DNA from: JAWLBR01 sp041687495 | GTDB lineage: Bacteria; Bacillota; Limnochordia; DTU087; JAAYGB01 | Direction of reading: 5' to 3' | Length of the DNA: 59,200 nt | Assembly: GCA_041687495.1 (NCBI GenBank) | Contig: JAWLBR010000007.1 | Coordinates: forward strand, 1-59,200 | Shown here: positions 5,826 through 14,004 of the stretch, one piece after another | Layout of the letters: every line of letters starts with the position of its first letter | Position numbering within the stretch: the stretch's first letter is position 1 | Program-made: the position numbers and the translations under genes | The notes under the pieces: model-generated | What the model was told of the DNA's origin: nothing | Databases searched by the model: none | The model's input: the letters and a program-made list of their open reading frames with translations, nothing else

Positions 5826-8816
5826 ATGTTGGCCAGGCGGCTAGAGACGTATTCACGCAGGTTAGCGCTGGTTGGATTAGGGGTTTGCGCGATGGTCGTG
5901 GCGCTGTGGCTAAACGTCAGTACAGCACCGGTCTCTCAAGTTAGGGCATCGCACGGTGTGCTGGATCTTTCGAACTGGGAGTTTGCCTCCATGGGGCCCG
6001 TCAAGCTGGATGGCGACTGGGAGTTTCATTGGCGTACCCTGATGGAGCCGGGAGACTTTGCAGGCGGACAGGACTATCCTGTGTCCACGTATCTAGGTAT
6101 TCCCGGAAGCTGGGATGGACATATGGTTGCCGGCGAGAAACTAGGTGGCGATGGGTATGGCACTTTGCGTTTGGTGGTTCGCACTCCCGACTTGGATGGT
6201 AGGCTCTTGGGGCTCAAAATTCCCTTCATTAGTTCAGCGTACCGGCTGTGGGTCAATGGCGAGTTGGCCGCAGCCAATGGAGTAGTTGGTGACAGCCCAG
6301 ATACTGTCAGGGGGCAGATGCTACACCGAACTATCTTTTTCCCGGCCAATGGAGCCGAAATCGAGATTGTGGCTCAGACGGCCAACTACCAGCTCAATCG
6401 AGGTGTGGTCAGAAGTATTTTGCTGGGCACACAGGAGCAGATCATGCGGCTGCGGGGCTGGAGATTAGGGCTGGAGCTTCTTGTGGCTGGATGTCTGCTG
6501 GTCATGGGGTTGCATTACCTGCTGCTTTTTGGCTTGCGTCGGCGCGAGATCTCATTTTTGTTGTTCAGTGTACTCTGCTTGCTTATCGCCCTGCGCACAG
6601 TTCTCTACGGCGAGATGGTGTTCAGTTCCCTGTTTCCCCATCTCAACGTGCAGAGCTTGATGAAAGTGGCGGCGCTCACCTTCACGCTGGGAGTACCAGC
6701 GTTTGCCTTCTTTGTGCACAATCTCTATCCCGAAGAGATGGGATGGCGCTGGGTTCGAGCCATGGTTGTCGGGAGTGCGGCGATGAGTGCTGCTGTAGTG
6801 ACGCTTCCCCACAAGGTTTTTATGCCAGTGATGATCGCCTACGAAGTCTTGGCTGCATTTTTTCTCGTTTACACAGCCGTTGCCTTAACCCGGGCTGCTT
6901 GGACTCGGCGGCAGGGAGCGGCAGTTTCTTTAGCTGGTTCTGCTATCCTGTCTGGTACAGTTTTCAATGATATCCTCTATGATAATGTCATGGTGCAGAC
7001 GGGCAGTTTGGTGCCATTTGGACTGCTGGCTTTTGTTTTGGCCCAATCTATGGTGCTATCGGTGCGCTTGTCTGAGGCCTTTGCAGCTAACGAGCGGCTG
7101 TCCGAGGAACTACTGGTAGCAAACCAGATGAAAGATGAGTTCTTTGCGAACACTTCCCATGAGTTGCGGACTCCCTTGGACGGCATGGTGGGGCTGGCTG
7201 ACTCACTGCTGCGGGGAGCTGCCGGCCCTCTAACCGACCAGCAGCGTAGCAGTCTGTCGCTGTTGGTGGCCAGTGGGAGACGTTTGGGAAATCTGGTTAA
7301 CGATCTGTTAGACCTGACTCGCCTGCGGTACAAAGATCTGGTTCTTCACCAGGAAGCGGTCGAGCTAAGCCAAGTGGTAGATATAGTTCTCGGCATCCAT
7401 CGCTTCCTCATTAATGGTAGAGATCTGGAACTTGTCAATAAGGTGCCTCCGGAGCTGCCCCTCGTGTGGGCAGATGTTGACCGGGTGCAGCAGATTCTGC
7501 ATAATCTAGTTGATAACGCAGTCAAGTACACCAATGCTGGGACCGTAACTGTGTCGGCGTCCGTCCACGGAGAGTATGTCGAAGTGATAGTGTCTGACAC
7601 CGGTCAGGGCATTCCCGAGGAGAAATTGGCCTCGGTGCTCTCGGCTCCCGTCTCCAGCAACGAAGATAGGTCTTCCGCCAGTGAGATGGGCTTGGGACTT
7701 GCCATTGTCCAGCAGTTGGTGCAGCTGCACGGCGGCTGTGTTTGGGTCAGCTCAAAGCCAGACATCGGTTCTCAGTTTGGGTTCTCGTTGCCGGTGAGCA
7801 AGCGACAAACTGGACCTGCCCGAGAGGCGGCCGCAGCAATCTGGTTGTCTGAACCAGCTGCTGAAGACTCTGGTGCTCTGCGTTCGGCAGAGGTAGAGCG
7901 CGATTTGGAAGGGGCAGTCGACCTGCCTAAGGCAAAGCTTCGGCAGAAGATTCTGGTGGTTGACGATGATCCCGTGCAGCGGCAGGTGTTGGTCCATCAG
8001 CTGGCTGTTGGCGGCCATGAAGCCGAAGGAATTGCCAGTGGAATGGCCGCACTGCAACGTTTAGAGCACGAGCCCGTAGACCTTTTGGTTGTCGACTTAC
8101 TCATGCCGGGGATGTCGGGATACCAAGTTTGTCGGGCGGTACGCCGTCGGTATTCTAAGGAAGAACTTCCAATTCTGCTGTTGTCTGGCGGACGGCAGTC
8201 GGAGGCCTTGATCACTGGTTTGAATGCTGGAGCCAATGATTTTCTTGCCAAGCCCTTCGGCTTTCGGGAGTTGGTCAACCGCGTGGAGAATTTGTTGGCA
8301 CTCAAGCGGTCAGTGCAGTTGGCCAATATCGATAGCTTGACCGGCGTTTATACCCGGCGGCATTTCTTTGAACTGGCCGAGGGGGCGTTTGGGTCGGCCA
8401 AGTTGTATCGGCACCCATTGGCTGTTTTTATGCTGGACATTGACCATTTCAAGGAGTTCAACGATACGTACGGCCATGCCATCGGCGACAGTGTCCTCAG
8501 GTTAGTGGCCGAACGCTGTCGGTATCAGCTGCGGGCCGGGGATATTGTCGGGCGGTATGGTGGAGAGGAGTTTGCTGTCCTACTGCCGCAGACAGATCTG
8601 ACTACTGCGGCGGCTGTAGCCCAGCGAATCAAGAATGCAGTCTCTGACCAGCCTTTTGCTGTAGAGCAAGAGAAGGACCTAGTGGTGACAGTGAGTGTGG
8701 GGGTTGCAGCTTTGGTTTCGGAGACAGAGGATGTAGACGAACTCATTGCTCAGGCCGATGCTGGCCTGCTGCAGGCCAAGACCCAGGGACGCAACATGAT
8801 CGTCGTACAGGAGTGA
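5826..8816 (+). CDS. Membrane hybrid histidine kinase with receiver and diguanylate cyclase (GGDEF) domains
   Basis: A 996-residue multidomain sensor behind AGGAGG (5811-5816). In order: an N-terminal membrane segment (about 14-33); an extracellular jelly-roll of the 7TMR-DISM type (about 45-205, LDGDWEFHWRTL); seven transmembrane helices (about 210-405); a HisKA domain with phospho-acceptor His445 in SHELRTPLDG; HATPase with N box (LHNLVDNAVKY), DTGQGIPEE and GLGLAIVQQL; a receiver domain with phospho-acceptor Asp757 in VVDLLMPGMSG; and a GGDEF domain. The cyclase site GGEEF is intact (912-916), and an RAGD inhibitory site lies nine residues earlier, so it should make c-di-GMP with product inhibition. 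Signal type is unknown, though 7TMR-DISM sensors often bind carbohydrate-like ligands. It sits 4 kb from two c-di-GMP riboswitches, suggesting a local input-output pair. Confidence 0.93.
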   Translation: MLARRLETYSRRLALVGLGVCAMVVALWLNVSTAPVSQVRASHGVLDLSNWEFASMGPVKLDGDWEFHWRTLMEPGDFAGGQDYPVSTYLGIPGSWDGHMVAGEKLGGDGYGTLRLVVRTPDLDGRLLGLKIPFISSAYRLWVNGELAAANGVVGDSPDTVRGQMLHRTIFFPANGAEIEIVAQTANYQLNRGVVRSILLGTQEQIMRLRGWRLGLELLVAGCLLVMGLHYLLLFGLRRREISFLLFSVLCLLIALRTVLYGEMVFSSLFPHLNVQSLMKVAALTFTLGVPAFAFFVHNLYPEEMGWRWVRAMVVGSAAMSAAVVTLPHKVFMPVMIAYEVLAAFFLVYTAVALTRAAWTRRQGAAVSLAGSAILSGTVFNDILYDNVMVQTGSLVPFGLLAFVLAQSMVLSVRLSEAFAANERLSEELLVANQMKDEFFANTSHELRTPLDGMVGLADSLLRGAAGPLTDQQRSSLSLLVASGRRLGNLVNDLLDLTRLRYKDLVLHQEAVELSQVVDIVLGIHRFLINGRDLELVNKVPPELPLVWADVDRVQQILHNLVDNAVKYTNAGTVTVSASVHGEYVEVIVSDTGQGIPEEKLASVLSAPVSSNEDRSSASEMGLGLAIVQQLVQLHGGCVWVSSKPDIGSQFGFSLPVSKRQTGPAREAAAAIWLSEPAAEDSGALRSAEVERDLEGAVDLPKAKLRQKILVVDDDPVQRQVLVHQLAVGGHEAEGIASGMAALQRLEHEPVDLLVVDLLMPGMSGYQVCRAVRRRYSKEELPILLLSGGRQSEALITGLNAGANDFLAKPFGFRELVNRVENLLALKRSVQLANIDSLTGVYTRRHFFELAEGAFGSAKLYRHPLAVFMLDIDHFKEFNDTYGHAIGDSVLRLVAERCRYQLRAGDIVGRYGGEEFAVLLPQTDLTTAAAVAQRIKNAVSDQPFAVEQEKDLVVTVSVGVAALVSETEDVDELIAQADAGLLQAKTQGRNMIVVQE

Positions 8817-8856
8817 GTGTTGGAGCCAGGGTTTCTCCCGGCCCATTTGGGGTATA

Positions 8857-8885
8857 TTGACAACAGGCGTCGGTTATGATGAGAT
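8857..8885 (+). promoter_or_regulatory. Probable sigma-A promoter of fprA
   Basis: A consensus TTGACA lies at 8857-8862, followed after 17 bases by TGAGAT at 8880-8885. The implied transcript starts after the upstream in-frame ATG at 8876, which supports the ATG at 8930 as the true start. Confidence 0.5.
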
Positions 8886-8929
8886 TCTTTGTAGATTTGA
8901 TGGACGAATTTGGAAGAGGGAGTGGAAAC

Positions 8930-10126
8930 ATGGACGTTGTTGAAATTAAGCCGAAGGTGCACTGGGTGGGAGCAGTTGATTGGAACTTGAGGTACTTCCA
9001 CGGTCCCACGTACTACACCCACCGAGGCACTACATACAATTCATACCTGATTCAGGACGAGAAAATCGCTCTGGTGGACGGAGTCTACGAGCCGTTTCAA
9101 GATGAGTTGCTGGAAAACATCGGCCAGCTGATCGACCCAGCAGATATTGACTACATTATTGTCAATCACATTGAGCCTGATCACTCTGGGGCCCTGCCTA
9201 AGGTTGTGGCAGCCGCTCCCAATGCCAAGATCATCTGCTCACAGAAGGCGAAGGACGGCTTGGAGAAATACTACGGCATGGACGTAGAGTATCGGGTTGT
9301 CAAGACTGGCGATGAAATCAGCCTGGGCAGCAAGACTGTCAAGTTTATCTTAGCTCCCATGCTGCACTGGCCTGACAGTATGTTTAGCTATGTCCCAGAG
9401 GATAAGCTGCTCTTGCCCAACGATGCTTTTGGCCAGCACTACGCCTCGTCTTTCCGGTTTGACGATCAGGTGGATAATCATGTCCTGATGGAAGAAGCCG
9501 CCAGGTACTACGCCAACATTTTGCTGCCGTTCAGCAAGTTGGTGGCGAAGAAGATTGAAGAGATCATCGGAATGGGTCTGGAAATTGACATGATCGCACC
9601 GAGTCATGGAATTATTTGGCGCCAGAACCCAGGGCAGATCCTTGAGGCCTACACCCGCTGGGCTCGGGGCGAAGCCGGCCACAAGGCGGTTATTCTATAC
9701 GATACCATGTGGAACAGCACCGAGAGCATGGCTAAGGCCATCCTTGACGGGATCATCGCAGAGGGTGTTGAGGCGCAACTGTGTAAAGCATCAGCCACCA
9801 ACACCACCGAAGTGATCGGAGAGCTTCTGGAGGCAAAGGCAGTTCTCGTGGGCTCCTCGACGTTCCACGGTGATTACCTGCCTCCGGTGGCGACTATCCT
9901 AGATGAACTTAGCGGGCTCAAGCCGCAGAATCGTATCGGTATGGCCTTTGGTTCCTACGGCTGGCGCAGCGAGGCTGTCCCGCATATCGAGCAGATGCTG
10001 ACCGAGATTGGTATCGAGCTGGTGCACGACAGTCTCGCGGTTAACTGGCGGCCAAACGACGAGGAGTTGGCCAAGTGCCGGGAAGCAGGCGCTGCCATCG
10101 GCAAGTTGGTTAAAGCAGGCAAGTAG
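8930..10126 (+). CDS. fprA: Flavodiiron protein (A-type flavoprotein), FprA
   Basis: A 398-residue cytoplasmic enzyme that reduces O2 to water and/or NO to N2O in anaerobes. The ATG at 8930 is chosen because relatives begin with a VEIKPKVYWVGAVDW-like sequence directly, GAGGGAGTGG precedes it, and a promoter-like TTGACA places the transcript start after the upstream ATG. The N-terminal metallo-beta-lactamase domain carries the di-iron motif NHIEPDHSG (His80, Glu82, Asp84, His85) and later MLHWPDSMFSY and APSHG. The C-terminal flavodoxin domain (about 255-395) begins VILYDTMWNSTESMA, the FMN phosphate loop, and has GSSTFHGDYLP. No rubredoxin gene is adjacent. It converges with uvsE, 14 bases away. 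Confidence 0.95.
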   Translation: MDVVEIKPKVHWVGAVDWNLRYFHGPTYYTHRGTTYNSYLIQDEKIALVDGVYEPFQDELLENIGQLIDPADIDYIIVNHIEPDHSGALPKVVAAAPNAKIICSQKAKDGLEKYYGMDVEYRVVKTGDEISLGSKTVKFILAPMLHWPDSMFSYVPEDKLLLPNDAFGQHYASSFRFDDQVDNHVLMEEAARYYANILLPFSKLVAKKIEEIIGMGLEIDMIAPSHGIIWRQNPGQILEAYTRWARGEAGHKAVILYDTMWNSTESMAKAILDGIIAEGVEAQLCKASATNTTEVIGELLEAKAVLVGSSTFHGDYLPPVATILDELSGLKPQNRIGMAFGSYGWRSEAVPHIEQMLTEIGIELVHDSLAVNWRPNDEELAKCREAGAAIGKLVKAGK

Positions 10127-10140
10127 CCAGCTAGAAGCGT

Positions 10141-11070
10141 TCAAAGCAGATACCCAGCTAGTTCCGAACGAAACTTTAGTAGGGCTTTGTCTTTCGCCTT
10201 GGCTTCGATCATGATATCGAAGGGGCCGATAGACAAAGCCTTTTTGATCAACGGTGCCACCCGCTCGGTGTCGATGTATTCCGCATGGTCTCGGAATTTT
10301 CTCTCGTTCTTTGGCGTCGAGACGTGGATTTTTGGCGGGCGTTTCTGTCCCCGCCAGGTGGCAAAAATCTGTGGCAGCAGTTCTTCAATATTCTCACCGT
10401 CATTGCGGCACCAATGGTGATGGATATCTAGGACCATAGGCACCCCAATCTCCAGGCACAGCTGCAGGACCTGCGCCGCTGTATACGTGGTGTCATCATT
10501 TTCCAGTATGATACGACTCCGCTGGTGCTCAGGGAGGCTGTGAAAGTTGTCCACTGCCCGTTTCAGGCCTTCCTTAGGATTTTCGTATCCTTTGCCCACA
10601 TGGAAGACGATCTTGCTGGCTGCATCGAGCCCCATGCAGTCCAGCAGCCGGTTGTGGTACCTCAGATAGCGTCGTACCCACTCAAACGATCCATCCTGCT
10701 CGCCATTGAACACACATACCTGAGGCGGGTGAGTACTGACTTTAAAGCCGTTTTCGGCGATGAGTTTACCGATTCCCTGCAGGTCTTTTTCTATCTCGGT
10801 ATCCTCCCACCACTGCCAACCATCGGTGTACTCATGGGTGGCCAGGGGAATGAGCTGACTGGCAAAACGGTACAGTCCGATGGAATGGGCTTTGTTGAAA
10901 AACATAATTCGTTTCGTGTTTAGCAAGTTTTTCAAGGCGACCTTCTTGAATTTTCGAATTCTGGCTTCAGCATCGGCCAGCTTGGCCGCTGCAGTCACGG
11001 TGACACTGCCCGCCGGTGAGCAGTTGTGTTCGCTTAGGCAAATTGAGACAAACCCGAAATCTAGTTCCAC
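10141..11070 (-). CDS. uvsE: UV DNA damage endonuclease UvsE/UvdE
   Basis: A 309-residue TIM-barrel endonuclease that nicks DNA 5' to UV photoproducts and abasic sites. It starts at GTG 11070 behind GGGGAGG; the overlapping ATG one base upstream gives an immediate stop. Family signatures are visible: an N-terminal GFVSICL strand, the FNKAHSIGLYRFASQLIPL segment, KVSTHPPQVCVF, IVFHVGKGYENPKEGLKRA, ILENDDTTYTAAQVL, VLDIHHHWC and the C-terminal DIMIEAKAKDKALL. The His, Asp and Glu residues of these segments are the known metal ligands of the family. UvdE is common in spore-forming Bacillota, where it adds to spore UV resistance. It is transcribed alone, with a 143-base divergent region shared with the LysM gene. 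Confidence 0.95.
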   Translation of the reverse strand: MELDFGFVSICLSEHNCSPAGSVTVTAAAKLADAEARIRKFKKVALKNLLNTKRIMFFNKAHSIGLYRFASQLIPLATHEYTDGWQWWEDTEIEKDLQGIGKLIAENGFKVSTHPPQVCVFNGEQDGSFEWVRRYLRYHNRLLDCMGLDAASKIVFHVGKGYENPKEGLKRAVDNFHSLPEHQRSRIILENDDTTYTAAQVLQLCLEIGVPMVLDIHHHWCRNDGENIEELLPQIFATWRGQKRPPKIHVSTPKNERKFRDHAEYIDTERVAPLIKKALSIGPFDIMIEAKAKDKALLKFRSELAGYLL

Positions 11071-11142
11071 ATCCCAAGCCTCCCCTGAGTGTCTAGGACT
11101 TCACGACTATCCTTCCCAGTCACTATCACCAATTGCCCCTCA

Positions 11143-11157
11143 GTACATATGATGTAC
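11143..11157. repeat. Small inverted repeat between uvsE and the LysM gene
   Basis: GTACAT-ATG-ATGTAC, six-base arms with a three-base spacer, in the shared divergent promoter region. It could be an operator, but no regulator is linked to it. Confidence 0.35.
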
Positions 11158-11213
11158 GGAAGAAAGTCTTAGGGAATCGATCCTACATCAGCCTCGAAAG
11201 GAAGTGTTAGTCG

Positions 11214-12119
11214 ATGGTCACATCGTCTCAGGTGCCACCTTGCCCTGGTGGGACGCTATATGTCATTCGCCCAGGAGATACCCTATACCGCATCTCCCGC
11301 AGTCGGGGAATCCCTTTGGATGACTTGGTGGATGCCAATCCGGGAATTGACCCGGCTCGGCTTGAAGTTGGGCAACAGATCTGCATCCCTGGAGAGGCTC
11401 CGGAACCCGGAGACCCGTCATGCCCAGGGGGACAGTTGTACCGGATTCAGTCCGGTGACACGTTTTACCGCTTGTCTCGGAGATTCAATGTCTCCTTGGA
11501 TGATTTGGTCGCAGCCAACCCCAACGTAGATCCCAACGCTTTGCAGGTTGGTCAGGTTGTGTGTATCCCAGGTGTGGCGCCGGAGCCGCCTGAAGAATGC
11601 CCGGGTATTGAGTACACTATTCGATCTGGGGACACCTTGTATGTCTTGGCCCGCCGGTACAACACTACCGTCGATGCCATCCTGCAATACAATCCTGGGA
11701 TAGACCCAGAAAGATTGCGGGTTGGTCAAGTAATCTGCATTCCCACCGAAGAAGAGCCAGAGCCTCCAGTAACTGGCAAACGCTGTCTGGTCTTAAACCC
11801 GGGAACAGATACTCCTGATGCCGATGCTGTCGTGCTCTTAGATTACAACGATAACAGTGTTCTAGGTGTTTTGGATGACGTGCCTGCCCCTGAAGAAGTC
11901 AATGACGCTACCCAATACGTTCTTTGGGTGAGAGCTACCGATGGCAGCTATATCTCCGAGCCGATGACCCCAGTGGATGGTGTCTATGTTGGCCGCATTG
12001 AGACAACGGCTGCCTTGACTGGCTACTCCGCAGTGTCCATTACCGCCGAAGGTGAGGAAGTTGGCACAGCACCGGCGGGTCCAGTCGTAGCTTCCGGGGG
12101 AATCACTGCACAGAGCTAG
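11214..12119 (+). CDS. Triple LysM-repeat protein
   Basis: A 301-residue protein starting at ATG 11214 behind AAAGGAAG. Three LysM repeats occupy about residues 14-62, 72-120 and 130-180. Each starts with a tyrosine-isoleucine-x-x-GDT motif (YVIRPGDTLYRIS, YRIQSGDTFYRLS, YTIRSGDTLYVLA) and ends in a VGQxICIP-type turn. A C-terminal domain of about 110 residues (CLVLNPGTDTPDADAVVLLDY) shows no known motif. LysM modules bind peptidoglycan or chitin-type glycans. There is no signal peptide, which in Bacillota often points to a spore-associated protein packaged from the mother cell, as with SafA-like proteins; that is inference. A terminator-like hairpin follows. Confidence 0.88.
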   Translation: MVTSSQVPPCPGGTLYVIRPGDTLYRISRSRGIPLDDLVDANPGIDPARLEVGQQICIPGEAPEPGDPSCPGGQLYRIQSGDTFYRLSRRFNVSLDDLVAANPNVDPNALQVGQVVCIPGVAPEPPEECPGIEYTIRSGDTLYVLARRYNTTVDAILQYNPGIDPERLRVGQVICIPTEEEPEPPVTGKRCLVLNPGTDTPDADAVVLLDYNDNSVLGVLDDVPAPEEVNDATQYVLWVRATDGSYISEPMTPVDGVYVGRIETTAALTGYSAVSITAEGEEVGTAPAGPVVASGGITAQS

Positions 12120-12148
12120 GCCAGTAAGTGATTATGCCTGTAACCACA

Positions 12149-12203
12149 ACAGCCAGGTTCCCGCCCATCTCCAACCGGGGCGGTGCTCCTGGCTGTCGAC
12201 GTT
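12149..12203 (+). terminator. Probable terminator after the LysM gene
   Basis: ACAGCCAGG (12149-12157) pairs with CCTGGCTGT (12188-12196), with an inner CCGCCC/GGGGCGG stem. The downstream T tract is poor (CGACGTTT). Confidence 0.6.
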
Positions 12204-12264
12204 TGTATCTGCGGTGAGATAATCTATCTGGTATGGCAGCACATATTTTCGTCGGCTTAATCTA

Positions 12265-12276
12265 ACAGTTAACTGT
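12265..12276. promoter_or_regulatory. Perfect palindrome upstream of the MarR promoter, operator candidate
   Basis: ACAGTTAACTGT, a perfect 12-base palindrome ending nine bases before the -35 hexamer at 12286. It shares the GTTAA core with the inverted repeat at 12313-12329. Confidence 0.5.
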
Positions 12277-12285
12277 AATAGGCAC

Positions 12286-12314
12286 TTGCCGGAGTGCGGG
12301 GATTGGAGTAAAAT
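12286..12314 (+). promoter_or_regulatory. Sigma-A-type promoter of the MarR-mrp unit
   Basis: TTGCCG at 12286-12291, a 17-base spacer and TAAAAT at 12309-12314. The expected transcript start is near 12321, inside the adjacent inverted repeat. Confidence 0.65.
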
Positions 12315-12329
12315 TTAACGTGGTTAAAT
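12313..12329. promoter_or_regulatory. Inverted repeat over the transcription start, likely MarR operator
   Basis: ATTTAAC (12313-12319) and GTTAAAT (12323-12329) form a perfect inverted repeat with a GTG spacer. It overlaps the end of the -10 hexamer and the predicted transcript start. A 17-base AT-rich repeat there is the usual arrangement for autorepression by a MarR-family dimer. Confidence 0.65.
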
Positions 12330-12356
12330 AAACTACTTGCGCTTGGAGGAAGCTCC

Positions 12357-12920
12357 ATGGATGATGGGTGTCAGCACAAACCGGTCACAGAGGGTAAACT
12401 GAGCACTGCAGCCCAGGAGCTCTCTGAACTACAGCTGCTGATGCGCAGCCTGTGGCAATCGGTATTCAGTCCGGCGCTGACAGCTGCGGGTGAGGGGCTG
12501 ACCCAATCGGGTTTGGAGTGCCTGCGGTTTGTGGGCGACAACCCTAACTGCAGTGCTGGACAGCTGGCTCAGGCTCTGCAGATCAGCCCGGCTGCCGGAA
12601 CAAAGCTAATCGATCGGCTGGTGGCTAAGGGGCTAGTGCGAAAGACGAACAGTCCAGTGGACCGGCGCATCGTCACTTTGAACCTGACCACAGCCGGCAA
12701 CGATGCTCTGCAGAGAGTAGAGCAGATAGGGGTTAAGCAGCTGCATCAAGTATTGGAAGGGCTGTCAACTGAGGACAGGGAGGTTTTTTTTACACTTCTC
12801 CGGTCAGTAGTTCAGGCTGCCGCCGCTCATAGGGGCAGCAGTGAGGGGATTTGCCTGCACTGCGGCGGCAAGGATTGGTGCACTTGTCCTCTGCGGGAGT
12901 ACTGTCGCGGTGGCCAATGA
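12357..12920 (+). CDS. MarR-family regulator with a cysteine-rich C-terminal tail
   Basis: A 187-residue protein starting at ATG 12357 behind TTGGAGG. Residues about 20-155 form a MarR winged-helix domain: a dimerisation helix, a recognition region (GQLAQALQISPAAGTKLIDR), a wing (LVRKTNSPVDRRIVTLNLTTAG) and a long C-terminal helix. It is longer than usual MarR proteins and ends in a tail with five cysteines, Cys166, 169, 175, 177 and 183, in the pattern CxxCx5CxCx5C, preceded by a glycine-rich stretch. Such a tail could bind a metal or an Fe-S cluster; this is inference. Two GTTAA-containing inverted repeats flank its promoter, suggesting autoregulation. The gene for the Fe-S carrier Mrp follows after 25 bases, so the pair is probably one transcript. 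Confidence 0.88.
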   Translation: MDDGCQHKPVTEGKLSTAAQELSELQLLMRSLWQSVFSPALTAAGEGLTQSGLECLRFVGDNPNCSAGQLAQALQISPAAGTKLIDRLVAKGLVRKTNSPVDRRIVTLNLTTAGNDALQRVEQIGVKQLHQVLEGLSTEDREVFFTLLRSVVQAAAAHRGSSEGICLHCGGKDWCTCPLREYCRGGQ

Positions 12921-12945
12921 AATCGTAAGTGGAAGGGTTGAGGGT

Positions 12946-14004
12946 ATGCTGACAAAAGATGCTGTTATCGAGGCGTTACGGGGAGTTAAGGATCCTGAGC
13001 TTGACCGCAGCTTAGTGGAGCTGGGGATGATCAAGGATGTGCAGATTGAAGCCGGTAGAGTTGAGGTTACTGTAGCCCTGACTGTATCCGGATGCCCGTT
13101 GAAGAGTAAGATTCAGTCAGATGTGGAAGCGGCAGTTGGGCAGTTAGATGGCGTTGAGGCGGTCACTGTCAACATGACAGCGATGTCACAAGAAGAGCGC
13201 CAAGCCTTGTTTGGTCAGAAGGAAGAGGACGTCATTCCGGTCTTAACCGGGGACAAGCCTCCCAAAGTAATGGCAGTGGCTTCGGGTAAGGGTGGAGTGG
13301 GCAAGTCCACGGTTACTGCGAACTTGGCTATCGCACTGGCTAGGCAGGGCGCAAAGGTCGGTCTCATCGATGCAGACATATACGGATTCAGTATTCCGAG
13401 GATGATGGGAATTTCGGGACGCCCCCGGTTGATTGATGAGAAGATCATGCCTTTCATGGCTCACGGGGTGCGGGTGATGTCGATGGGTGCCTTTGTGGAT
13501 GAAGACACTCCGCTCATCTGGCGAGGCCCGATGCTGCGGGGAATTCTTCAGCAGTTCCTAAGAGATGTAATCTGGGGTGAGCTAGACTACTTACTCCTCG
13601 ATCTACCTCCGGGTACCGGTGATGTGGCTCTGGACGTAGCTCAGCTGATCCCTGGGGCTAGCCTGCTCTTGGTCACAACTCCCCAGAAGGTAGCGGCTGG
13701 GGTCGCCAGCCGGGCTGCTCATATGGCCGAGAAGACTGAGCAGAAGATCATTGGAGTGATCGAGAACATGAGCTGGCTCGAATGCACCAGCTGCCAAGAG
13801 CGGATCAACGTCTTCGGAGAGGGAGGCGGACAAGAACTGGCAGACAAGCTGGGGGTTCCGCTGCTGGCTCAGGTTCCTCTGTGTCCACCGGTGAACGCAA
13901 CAGCCGACACGGGTGTGCCGGCTGTTGCTCAGGGCGACAATGCAGTTGCCACTGCTTTTCTAGATTTGGCGCAGGTTCTCCACCTTACAATCGGAGCCCG
14001 GTAG
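12946..14004 (+). CDS. mrp: Mrp/ApbC-type Fe-S cluster carrier ATPase with N-terminal MIP18 domain
   Basis: A 352-residue P-loop ATPase that binds and transfers Fe-S clusters to apoproteins in the cytosol. ATG 12946 is chosen over upstream in-frame codons because GGAAGGGTTGAGGG precedes it and the protein then begins directly with the MIP18/DUF59 domain (about 1-75, KDPELDRSLVELGMI and the conserved TVSGCPLK). The NTPase domain (about 105-345) has the deviant Walker A ASGKGGVGKSTVTANLA, DADIYGFSIPRMMG, the LLLDLPPGTGD Walker B strand and the cluster-binding CxxC in SWLECTSCQERINVFG. It follows the cysteine-tailed MarR gene and its last 20 bases overlap the convergent permease gene. Confidence 0.95.
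   Translation: MLTKDAVIEALRGVKDPELDRSLVELGMIKDVQIEAGRVEVTVALTVSGCPLKSKIQSDVEAAVGQLDGVEAVTVNMTAMSQEERQALFGQKEEDVIPVLTGDKPPKVMAVASGKGGVGKSTVTANLAIALARQGAKVGLIDADIYGFSIPRMMGISGRPRLIDEKIMPFMAHGVRVMSMGAFVDEDTPLIWRGPMLRGILQQFLRDVIWGELDYLLLDLPPGTGDVALDVAQLIPGASLLLVTTPQKVAAGVASRAAHMAEKTEQKIIGVIENMSWLECTSCQERINVFGEGGGQELADKLGVPLLAQVPLCPPVNATADTGVPAVAQGDNAVATAFLDLAQVLHLTIGAR

Noticed and set aside
8876..8929. Upstream in-frame ATG extending fprA by 18 residues
   Set aside because: No ribosome binding site. It lies upstream of the transcript start implied by TTGACA at 8857, and known FprA proteins start at the equivalent of 8930.
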